Below are positions 23,498-29,912 of a stretch of DNA of 29,912 bases, piece after piece. This stretch comes from an uncultured Dialister sp. (lineage in GTDB: Bacteria > Bacillota > Negativicutes > Veillonellales > Dialisteraceae). Position numbers and translations under genes: made by a program. The stretch spans positions 1 through 29,912 of the forward strand of contig URIB01000016.1 of NCBI GenBank assembly GCA_900547785.1. Direction: 5' to 3'. Each line of letters opens with the position of its first letter. Within the stretch, counting starts at the first letter, position 1. A model generated the notes under the pieces. That model ran no database searches. It saw nothing but the letters and a program-made list of their open reading frames with translations, and was not told where the DNA came from.

Positions 23498-24361
23498 ATG
23501 ATTATAGAAAAAGCATTTGCGAAAATCAATTTGACCCTTTCTATTGGGAAAAAGCGGAAAGACGGCTATCATGATATAGACAGCGTCATGCACAGTATTT
23601 CCCTGCATGACAAAATCACGTTGGAGAAAAGCGGCGAAATTTCCCTTGCCGTTACAAAAGGGCGTGCGCCTTTCGGAAAAGAAAACCTTATGTGGAAAGC
23701 GGCGGAATTGTTTTTCCGGGAAACGGGAATTTCCGGCGGCGTCCGCATGAAGCTGGAAAAATATATTCCCGCCGAGGCGGGACTGGGCGGCGGTTCGTCC
23801 GATGCGGCCGCGGCGCTCCGAGGATTGGATAAATTGCTGAAAACGAATCTCCCGGCGGAACAACTTTTGGATATGGGAAAACAAATTGGCGCGGACGTTC
23901 CGTTTTGCATGGTTGGTGGTTGCTGCCGCTGTCAGGGTATCGGAGAAAAACTGACCCCATTATCCGGCGCGGACAGATTATTTCTTGTCATTGTCCGGCC
24001 CGATGTGCCGATAGAAACGAAAAGAGCCTATGAAATTTTGGACAAACTTGGCGAAAAAACGGAAAATACGACGGAAGCCTGCCGCCGTGCCTTAGAAGAA
24101 AGAAATCCGGAGAAACTGGCGGCGGCGCTTTCCAATGATTTTGAAAAAGAACTGTTTCCTGTATATCCCGCATTGGAAGAAACATCACGCTATTTGAAAT
24201 CCTTTCACTGCCCTGTGCTCATGACCGGGTCGGGGTCCGCGTTTTTCCTTATAGGGCAGAGTGAAGAGGAACAGATACGCATAGCGGAAAAAATAAAAAA
24301 GGATCGTCCCCTTTGGTTTACCGCCGCTGCGGAAACGAGAGCAGATAGAAATCTTTCTTGA
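23498..24361 (+). CDS. ispE: 4-diphosphocytidyl-2-C-methyl-D-erythritol kinase
   Basis: A 287-residue GHMP kinase that phosphorylates CDP-ME in the MEP (non-mevalonate) isoprenoid pathway. The N-terminal AFAKINLTLSIGKKRKDGYHDIDSVMHSI is diagnostic. The ATP-binding Gly-rich loop PAEAGLGGGSSDAA is at 91-104, catalytic Asp 133 is in GADVPF, and the C-terminal GHMP motif is VLMTGSGSAFF. A Cys-rich stretch, GGCCRCQGIGE, replaces the usual GGTARAxGIGE. The ATG at 23498 has GAGGA six bases upstream; an in-frame TTG at 23486 is weaker. No other MEP gene is adjacent. Confidence 0.96.
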   Translation: MIIEKAFAKINLTLSIGKKRKDGYHDIDSVMHSISLHDKITLEKSGEISLAVTKGRAPFGKENLMWKAAELFFRETGISGGVRMKLEKYIPAEAGLGGGSSDAAAALRGLDKLLKTNLPAEQLLDMGKQIGADVPFCMVGGCCRCQGIGEKLTPLSGADRLFLVIVRPDVPIETKRAYEILDKLGEKTENTTEACRRALEERNPEKLAAALSNDFEKELFPVYPALEETSRYLKSFHCPVLMTGSGSAFFLIGQSEEEQIRIAEKIKKDRPLWFTAAAETRADRNLS

Positions 24362-24391
24362 AAATCATGAAAATTTGGAATCACCCCAAAG

Positions 24392-24426
24392 AAAAAAGCC
24401 TGCACACCGGAATGTGAAGGCTTTTT
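24392..24426. terminator. Bidirectional terminator between ispE and the SLH porin
   Basis: AGCCT/AGGCT and an inner CACA/TGTG pair form the stem (24397-24422), flanked by A6 and T5. It serves both convergent genes. Confidence 0.87.
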
Positions 24427-24439
24427 GTGTTTCAAAATT

Positions 24440-26260
24440 TTATTTAATATAAGCGGTCGCTTTCAGCAAAAGAATATTGTCCATCTTCTTTCCGCCCATA
24501 TCTTTGGCGTTGAATCCGTAATCGGCTTCAAGAATCAGACCTTTCATCGGAACATACTGCGCCTTGGCGAGGAAGAATTTCGCACCGCCGAATTTATTGT
24601 TGTTATTCGACTCGTCGCCGTCCGTCAAAGCGTCCATCTTATCAGCAAAGTAAGCGGGCATTTTTCCCAGACCGTGCCAATTTTTGTATACATGTCCCAT
24701 ATACTGGTCGGCGATGTCATTTCCGGACCCGCCGAAATACGTGCCTGCCTGGCTGTATACATAATCAATGCCGAAGGAATAGGATTTTTCTTTCAAAACA
24801 TTTGCCTTGCCGAAAGAAATACCGTAATTGAACGCATAAGGACGTTCATTGTTTAAAGGCAGCTTGCGGAGATTTTTTACAAATTCACCATGGACATTCC
24901 ACTTAGGGGTGATATCGTAAGAACCTGCAAAGCCATACGCTTTCGTGATATGACCGACCGGTCCCAATGCTTTCATGCCGTACATATGGATTTCCCATTT
25001 TTCGGGCACCTTGTAAATATAAGAAGCGTAGACCGCCGGCACATCTTCATCATCGCCCCAATCCATCACCACATCTTTGCCCATCGGGTACAGAATATCG
25101 GTGGCAGGATTGTAATACATCGTTCCCCCGGAAACCAGTTTCCCCAAATCCATCGTGCCTAATTTAGCGCCGACCGCTTTTCCCAGTTCCGGATTTTTCT
25201 GGGAAATCAGTCCGACAATGGTTTTTAAATTGTCCTGCAACTCGGGAATATTTTTGCTGCCGTTGATCATTCCTTTCGCCTGATTCAATAAACCGCCCAA
25301 GGCAGGATTTTTAGCCACCGCATCGGCAACCACTTTATTCGTGGAAAGTTCATTCATCAGACGGCTTTTGGCAATAGGCATGACTTTCACGCCGTGCATC
25401 ATCGGACCCGTGTAATCGTAATTGATATTCGTAGCCCGGCCGTAAGCGAGCGTCAAATGCCCGCCCTTCGTATAATCACCGAATTGGAGAAAAGCACCTT
25501 TAAATTCACCCTCATACGTATATCCCGTGACCCCCATTTTGACAGGGAACTGGCCGATACCGATCAGATTTCTTGTCGGGCCGAAAGGAAGATTTTCCGT
25601 ATCCTGCTTTTTGCCGAACTGATGAACCGCAAGCAGTCTGTTCAGATGGATACCGCCGTCTTCGTGACCGCTCCGCACATCGGAAGAACCGTCCTTATGG
25701 TAATTATACTGATTCACATCATATAAACCGGTGCCGTTCATGGAAATATGCGTCTGGAGCTGGCCGTACAAATAATTTCTGTCGTTCACACGGGTGATTG
25801 TATTCAAACGAACCCTTAAGCCCAGTTCAAAATGCTTTTCTTTTGTATCCTTGAAAACATTATCATACCTGTTGACGCCCTGCGTGCGAAGCTCCGTAAG
25901 CAATGACGTCCGCCCCGTCTTTTTTTCCAGCTCGGAAATGCGGACACCCAGATTGGCAAGCTCATCTTTATATTCTTTGGATAGTTGTTTGATTACGGCT
26001 TGCTGCTCAGGAGATAAACGATCACTTTTGGCCATCAATTTGGCGATCACCTGAGCCAGTTCATAACGGGTGAGATGCTTGTTCCCGCGGAATGTTCCGT
26101 CCGGATAGCCGTCCACGATGTTTTCATCAGACAACGTGCTGACCGCCCGATACGCCCAGGAATCACTGTCCACATCGGAAAAAGGGTTTGCCGCCGAAAC
26201 GGAGAAAGCCGCTCCTGCAAAAAAAGAAATAACGGCCGCTTTCAATACAAAACGATTCAT
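24440..26260 (-). CDS. SLH-domain outer-membrane porin (OmpM type)
   Basis: About 606 residues. A signal peptide (1-24, ending SVSA) is followed by one SLH domain (about 26-75, NPFSDVDSDSWAYRAVSTL, then GYPDGTFRGNKHLTRYELA), a short coiled coil (about 80-115) and a long C-terminal beta barrel rich in alternating aromatic residues. In Negativicutes the SLH domain binds the polyamine-modified peptidoglycan and tethers the outer membrane. The barrel is interrupted at about residues 300-385 by a helical, Asn/Lys-rich, strand-poor insert, probably a surface or constriction loop. The C-terminus (ATAYIK) ends in Lys rather than an aromatic residue. The ATG at 26260 has AAGGAG ten bases upstream. Its polyamine tether makes the potABCD importer in the same window a plausible functional partner. 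Confidence 0.93.
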   Translation of the reverse strand: MNRFVLKAAVISFFAGAAFSVSAANPFSDVDSDSWAYRAVSTLSDENIVDGYPDGTFRGNKHLTRYELAQVIAKLMAKSDRLSPEQQAVIKQLSKEYKDELANLGVRISELEKKTGRTSLLTELRTQGVNRYDNVFKDTKEKHFELGLRVRLNTITRVNDRNYLYGQLQTHISMNGTGLYDVNQYNYHKDGSSDVRSGHEDGGIHLNRLLAVHQFGKKQDTENLPFGPTRNLIGIGQFPVKMGVTGYTYEGEFKGAFLQFGDYTKGGHLTLAYGRATNINYDYTGPMMHGVKVMPIAKSRLMNELSTNKVVADAVAKNPALGGLLNQAKGMINGSKNIPELQDNLKTIVGLISQKNPELGKAVGAKLGTMDLGKLVSGGTMYYNPATDILYPMGKDVVMDWGDDEDVPAVYASYIYKVPEKWEIHMYGMKALGPVGHITKAYGFAGSYDITPKWNVHGEFVKNLRKLPLNNERPYAFNYGISFGKANVLKEKSYSFGIDYVYSQAGTYFGGSGNDIADQYMGHVYKNWHGLGKMPAYFADKMDALTDGDESNNNNKFGGAKFFLAKAQYVPMKGLILEADYGFNAKDMGGKKMDNILLLKATAYIK

Positions 26261-26284
26261 CTTCAAAAATCTCCTTGTTTGCCG

Positions 26285-26311
26285 ACTGTCAACTGAAAAT
26301 AAAATGACAGT
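26285..26311 (-). other. Leader stem-loop before the porin ribosome-binding site
   Basis: A perfect 7-bp inverted repeat, ACTGTCA (26285-26291) and TGACAGT (26305-26311), lies in the mRNA leader about eight bases upstream of AAGGAG. Such a hairpin could stabilise the abundant porin mRNA or control its translation. Confidence 0.5.
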
Positions 26312-26366
26312 TCAAAATAAAACATAAAACGATAAATGATTGAAAAATAAATTTTAAAACTGTGCC

Positions 26367-26396
26367 ATTATACCGTATGCCGTTTCCCTTTGTCAA
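26367..26396 (-). promoter_or_regulatory. Strong promoter of the SLH porin
   Basis: Minus strand: perfect TTGACA (26391-26396), 18-base spacer, perfect TATAAT (26367-26372). The leader is about 100 bases. The strength fits a major outer-membrane protein. Confidence 0.88.
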
Positions 26397-26453
26397 TAGA
26401 CGAAAGGACAATAAAATAAGCGGAAAATAAAGAGATGTTCGTGATTGATGAAA

Positions 26454-26474
26454 TAAAAAAGAGGCAACCGCCTC
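26454..26474 (-). terminator. Terminator of thiW
   Basis: Minus strand: GAGGC (complement at 26470-26474) and GCCTC (26461-26465) around GGTT, then TTTTTT. It lies 30 bases after the thiW stop. Confidence 0.87.
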
Positions 26475-26504
26475 ATGAAAATAAAAACAAATAAATGTAT
26501 GAAA

Positions 26505-27017
26505 TTATTTATTTTTCACCAATTCTGTTTGAAAAAGATGAATCCCTTTGAGTACCGCAAAAGCAATGACACAGCCGGCGCCGCAAGAAACGGCAAAAAG
26601 AGACACATAGAAAAAAGCGCCTTTTGCCGAACCCATAAAAAGAGAAGCCACAGGATAAGACACAAGCCCGCCGAGAAGAGAAGTGCCCACAAATTCTCCC
26701 AGCACCGCCGCCCAAAGCTTACGAGTGTGTTTGTATAAATATCCCGAAAGAAAAGCACCGATCATAGAACCGGGAAATGCCAGGAGTGAACCGGAGCCGA
26801 TGATATTCCGTATCAGCGAAGTCGTAAAAGCGGCGGATACGCCGTACCGTGTGCCGCAAAGAACGGCAAGAAAAATATTAATCATATGCTGGAGCGGAAA
26901 AGCACGGCTGACCCCCAAAGGAAAAGAAAATACAGGAGAAAGCAAAACCCCCGCCGCCGCCAAAAGCGCCGCAAAAATCCATTTCTGCAAATCCGTCCGA
27001 TGTATATCTTGAAACAT
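26505..27017 (-). CDS. thiW: ECF transporter S component ThiW
   Basis: A 170-residue integral membrane protein with five to six hydrophobic helices (first at about 12-32). Motifs include FPLGVSRAFPLQHMINIFLAVLCGTRYG and the Gly-rich SLIRNIIGSGSLLAFPGSMIGAFLSGYLY, which match ThiW. It is the substrate-binding subunit of an energy-coupling-factor transporter, thought to take up the thiazole precursor of thiamine, and it needs the shared EcfAAT module encoded elsewhere. GGAGG sits eight bases before the ATG. No TPP riboswitch is visible in the 45 bases between the start and the repeats, which is unusual for thiW genes. Confidence 0.85.
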   Translation of the reverse strand: MFQDIHRTDLQKWIFAALLAAAGVLLSPVFSFPLGVSRAFPLQHMINIFLAVLCGTRYGVSAAFTTSLIRNIIGSGSLLAFPGSMIGAFLSGYLYKHTRKLWAAVLGEFVGTSLLGGLVSYPVASLFMGSAKGAFFYVSLFAVSCGAGCVIAFAVLKGIHLFQTELVKNK

Positions 27018-27084
27018 AAAAAAACCTCCTTATTCTCTCCTATGATAGCACAATGGCAAAAAAGAAATAAAACAAAACGAAGAG

Positions 27085-27460
27085 TCCAAGCAAAGCGTGC
27101 AGAGGTGAATTGCGTTTGGCAGACAGAATGAAAGACTTGGTCGATATATGAGAGAAAAGTATACGAAATGTAAGCTGTCCCCGCTTGTCAGGAAGCAAGC
27201 AAACCACTTTTCGAGGAGCGAAGCGACGCAGTAAAAGTGAGTGAGACACTTTGCCTTTAGCTAAGGTGACGGCGAAAGGGTAAGTTGGAGTAAAAACAAA
27301 AATATAGAAATGGCTCATATAAAAAGCTGTCCCCGCTTGTCGGGAAGCAAGCGAACCACTTTTCGAGGAGCAAAGCGACGCTGTAAAAGTGAGTGAGACG
27401 CTTTGCCTTGGCTAAAGTGTCAGCGAAGCTGACGAAAGGGGCAAGTTGGAGAAGAAAATT
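27085..27460 (+). repeat. Mosaic hairpin-repeat block IV (tandem D modules)
   Basis: Two long-form D modules lie head to tail at 27167-27296 and 27326-27453, in a divergent gap between thiW and the small ORF at 27760. The second keeps the GTCAGC/GCTGAC hairpin (27419-27433); in the first that hairpin is deleted (reads GGTGACGGCGAAAG). Modules A, B and E are absent. About 27085-27166 is unassigned repeat-like sequence. Confidence 0.85.
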
Positions 27461-27537
27461 TTGTAAGCAGGGGAATGCAATTTCCTCCTATTTTCTGTAG
27501 AGAAACAAATAGTAAAACGGCGATACATCATCAAAAG

Positions 27538-27563
27538 GCGCTCTTGGGAAAGAGGGCTTTTTT
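27538..27563 (+). terminator. Orphan terminator
   Basis: GCGCTCTT (27538-27545) pairs with AAGAGGGC (27550-27557) with one mismatch, followed by six T. No gene ends just upstream on the plus strand, so it either closes transcription coming from the repeats or is left over from a lost gene. The sequence 27564-27740 holds nothing else I can name. Confidence 0.65.
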
Positions 27564-27759
27564 CTTGTGGAGATTTCTTTCTTGGCGGAGTTGAAAATAA
27601 ATATCATTCCGTTCGGATATACCGGTTCAGAAAAAGAGGAATAATAAAGAAATACATGAATGCAAATATTCTAATAATATATTTTTAATTTATTGGAATA
27701 AATGTTAATCTTTTAAGCAGTTGAGTGTCTGTCCCGTTTCACGAGAGGAGGTGGAAAGA

Positions 27760-27927
27760 TTGGGGACTAACGAAGAGGAAGAAAAACGAATCCGCGAATA
27801 TTTGAAAAAAGTGGATAAAAACTACTACCGGCCGGATATTAAAGAGCGTAAAGCCATATCCGGAGAAGTGATTGATACAGAAAGAGATCCGGGCCGGACG
27901 CTTCCTGAGATACATCCGTCCGAGTGA
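27760..27927 (+). CDS. Small charged hypothetical protein (about 55 aa)
   Basis: Not recognised. The start is probably TTG at 27760 because AGGAGG lies eight bases upstream; a TTG at 27721 would add 13 residues without a ribosome-binding site. The product is soluble and highly charged: an acidic amphipathic N-terminus (GTNEEEEKRIREYLKKVDKN), then YYRPDIKERKAISGEVIDTE and a Pro-rich end. There is no signal peptide, Cys or membrane segment. It precedes the SLC13 transporter by 88 bases, in the same direction and with no terminator between, so co-transcription is likely. Confidence 0.55.
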   Translation: MGTNEEEEKRIREYLKKVDKNYYRPDIKERKAISGEVIDTERDPGRTLPEIHPSE

Positions 27928-28015
27928 GAGCTCGGAACTATGGAAACTCATGCACTTATATTTATTTGATTGACAGCCTACATTTATTTCATGAAATTGG
28001 GGGATTACAGAATCT

Positions 28016-29308
28016 ATGGAAACTTTGCTTATGATGGACCCGGCAGTGAAGTGTCTTTGTCTTCTGCTTGTTGTAGCCATCTTATTTGTTACGGAAAAAT
28101 TACCGCTGGCAGTGACGTCCGTATTTGCGGCGATTGCCTGCTGGATTCTCGGACTTGTTCCGATTGAACAGGTATTTCTCGGATTGGCGGATTCGACGGT
28201 CGTTCTTTTCGGCGGCATGTTCATTGTCGGTGCGGCGATGTTCTACACCGGTCTTGCCCAGGACATCGGTTCCCAGGTCGTTAAACTTTTCGGTACCGGA
28301 GAAATCAAGCTGATGATCGGCATTATGATTATTGCGGCTGCCATGTCGGCGTTTCTTTCCAATACAGGAACAACGGCTTGCCTGATTCCTGTCGTGATTG
28401 GAATTTGCAAGGAAGCACATCTTCCCGTATCACGCCAGATGATGCCGCTGGCTTTTGCGGCAGGTCTGGGAGGGACATGCACCCTTATCGGTACACCGCC
28501 GAATATCATTGCCAACGTGGCGCTCAAAGCGGCAGGCATGGGCGATCTTCAATTCGGGTTCTTTGAATACGCATGGATCGGCGTTCCGATCACCGTGGCA
28601 GGCATTCTTTACATGCTTTTCCTCGGGCGTTTCCTGCTTCCGAAAACGGAAGAAACTGATTTCGATGTATCAGAAGTGAAACAGGAAATCGAAGCGAACG
28701 AAACTTCCAAATCGAAGAAAATCATCTGCGGAATTATTATGCTCGGCGTTATCATCACCATGGCGACAAGCATCGTGCCGCTGGAAATTGCCGCCGTCAT
28801 CGGGGCGCTTCTCTGTGTTATCACGGGATGTCTTACGGAAAGACAGGCCTATGACTCTATTGACTGGGTCACCATTTTCCTCTTTGCCGGTATGATTCCC
28901 GTAGCGACTGCTATGAATACCTCCGGCGCGGGCAAACTCATTGCCGAATACACCGTAGCCGCTATGGGCGGAAATCCGTCACCCTATCTCATTACAGCCG
29001 TACTCTTTGCTCTTGCCGTTGTACTCACCCAGTTCATGAGTAATACAGCGTCCAAAGCGCTTCTCTGTCCGGTAGGCATTGCACTGGCGGCGCAAGTGGG
29101 CGCATCACCGAGAGCCGTACTTATGGCGATTCTCATTGCATCGTCCTGTGCCTTTGCCAGTCCCGTAGGCACACCGCCGAACACACTCGTTCTGGGACCG
29201 GGGAAATATTCTTTTATGGATTACGTGAAATGCGGATCCGGTCTGGTTGTCGTATCCATGATCGTATCCATCATCGTGATTCCGATTGTATGGCCGTTCT
29301 TCCCGTAA
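28016..29308 (+). CDS. SLC13/DASS family anion transporter
   Basis: A 430-residue inner-membrane protein with about 11 helices in two inverted halves, each carrying the family re-entrant loop. Motif SNTGTT is at 115-120 with GGTCTLIGTPPN (152-163), and SNTAS at 342-346 with ASPVGTPPN (381-389). The Ser-Asn-Thr motifs bind Na+ and the carboxylate substrate in the DASS family (succinate, malate, fumarate, citrate; some members take sulfate). The exact substrate is not predictable. It starts at 28016, about 11 bases after GGGGGA. In a Negativicute, dicarboxylate uptake would fit succinate decarboxylation or fumarate metabolism, which is inference. Confidence 0.93.
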   Translation: METLLMMDPAVKCLCLLLVVAILFVTEKLPLAVTSVFAAIACWILGLVPIEQVFLGLADSTVVLFGGMFIVGAAMFYTGLAQDIGSQVVKLFGTGEIKLMIGIMIIAAAMSAFLSNTGTTACLIPVVIGICKEAHLPVSRQMMPLAFAAGLGGTCTLIGTPPNIIANVALKAAGMGDLQFGFFEYAWIGVPITVAGILYMLFLGRFLLPKTEETDFDVSEVKQEIEANETSKSKKIICGIIMLGVIITMATSIVPLEIAAVIGALLCVITGCLTERQAYDSIDWVTIFLFAGMIPVATAMNTSGAGKLIAEYTVAAMGGNPSPYLITAVLFALAVVLTQFMSNTASKALLCPVGIALAAQVGASPRAVLMAILIASSCAFASPVGTPPNTLVLGPGKYSFMDYVKCGSGLVVVSMIVSIIVIPIVWPFFP

Positions 29309-29330
29309 AAAGAAAGAATCGTCACAAACA

Positions 29331-29368
29331 AAAGCCGTTATCCTTCACTGCAAGGATAGCGGTTTTTT
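29331..29368 (+). terminator. Terminator of the SLC13 transporter gene
   Basis: AAGCCGTTATCCTT (29332-29345) pairs with AAGGATAGCGGTTT (29352-29365) through two G-U pairs, then runs into T. It lies about 22 bases after the stop codon. Confidence 0.9.
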
Positions 29369-29439
29369 AATGGGAAAATAAAATAGAGGAATCGTAGGAG
29401 AAGCATAAAAGTGGAAAATAGAAATAGCGGGCTGCAAGA

Positions 29440-29912
29440 ATGGTATTACATGATTGCCTGTCATTCTCAATGGGGGCAGAAGTGAAATGCGTTTTATGAA
29501 TGGAACTACATGGTAGTTGCCACAAAAGAAAAGAATATCAATCGCAAGTCGTCCCCGGACACGGGGAAGGTGTCAACCACTAGATTGACGGAAGGGGGCA
29601 AGTATGAGCAGACACGAAAGAATAGAAACATAAGTATGAGAAAACCAATAAAAACGATTTTCACTTGTGTACGCAAACATGCCCCTATCGCCTCGCAGGC
29701 TCGGCACTTCCCTCCGAGTTCGGGGGAAGCTGATGCTAAGGAAGAAAGAAATTATATTTTTTATATAGGAAAAACAAAAAATAAAGAAATGACTCATGCG
29801 GGAAAGCTGTCCCCGCTTGTCGGGGAAAGTGTCAACCGACAGGTTGACGAAAGGGGCAAGTGTGAGCAGAAACGGAAAGAACAGTTTTTACAGAACCGTA
29901 TTAAATACCTGC
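29440..29912 (+). repeat. Mosaic hairpin-repeat block V (cut by window end)
   Basis: Modules on the plus strand: B fragment (29440-29480), short-form D (29545-29612, hairpin decayed to GTCAA/TTGAC), A (29665-29745), short-form D (29803-29870, hairpin GTCAACC/GGTTGAC 29831-29848), then the start of a B module truncated at 29912. It lies downstream of the SLC13 gene; no gene is visible from 29309 to the end. Confidence 0.88.

Overview
The window is the replication-origin end of a bacterial contig from a diderm Firmicute (class Negativicutes; a Dialister/Veillonella-type genome is the best guess). Two facts support this. The housekeeping genes are Firmicute-like (dnaA-dnaN-yaaA-recF order, YitT, ThiW, S4-domain YaaA). 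The same chromosome also encodes outer-membrane proteins: an OmpA-like barrel with a peptidoglycan-binding domain, and a porin with an N-terminal SLH domain, the arrangement typical of Negativicutes. No rRNA, CRISPR array, prophage or transposase gene is visible. The first 24 bases are an Illumina adapter, so the left edge is artificial.

Layout. 1-2.05 kb: adapter; a small acidic ORF (-) flanked by a duplicated leader; a free-standing structured RNA (+) with its own promoter; then a tRNA-Trp/tRNA-Arg operon (-), a DUF1638 gene and a decayed second copy of the tRNA-Arg with its terminator. 2.05-6.5 kb: bipartite oriC around dnaA (DnaA boxes on both sides, a DnaA-trio-like unwinding element before dnaN), then dnaN, yaaA, recF, a parS-like site and a terminator. 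7.3-8.2 kb: a DciA/DUF721 helicase-loader-like protein with an added zinc ribbon, facing recF. 8.3-10.4 kb: PPK2 polyphosphate kinase and the OmpA-like protein. 11.4-12.7 kb: secreted SGNH hydrolase. 12.7-16.7 kb: potABCD polyamine importer (-). 18.2-21.2 kb: ferrous iron operon feoA-feoA-feoB-Cys-rich protein, behind a consensus promoter with a Fur-like box. 21.3-27.0 kb: YitT membrane protein (-), radical SAM protein (-), ispE (+), SLH porin (-), ThiW (-). 27.7-29.3 kb: small acidic ORF and an SLC13/DASS carboxylate transporter.

The most striking non-genic content is a mosaic hairpin-repeat family filling five intergenic blocks (about 6.54-7.19, 10.62-11.27, 16.75-18.12, 27.16-27.45 and 29.44-29.91 kb, more than a tenth of the window). 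It is built from at least four hairpin modules in a fixed order. One module occurs in a short form and in a form carrying about 70 extra bases, and one of its stems shows compensatory base changes between copies. The architecture recalls pneumococcal BOX elements, but I do not recognise this family.

How the genes work together: the left third is replication initiation and segregation (DnaA, oriC, clamp, RecF, parS, DciA). The remainder is envelope and nutrient uptake (polyamines, Fe(II), thiamine precursor, dicarboxylates) with outer-membrane proteins, each unit closed by a strong intrinsic terminator that often serves two convergent genes.
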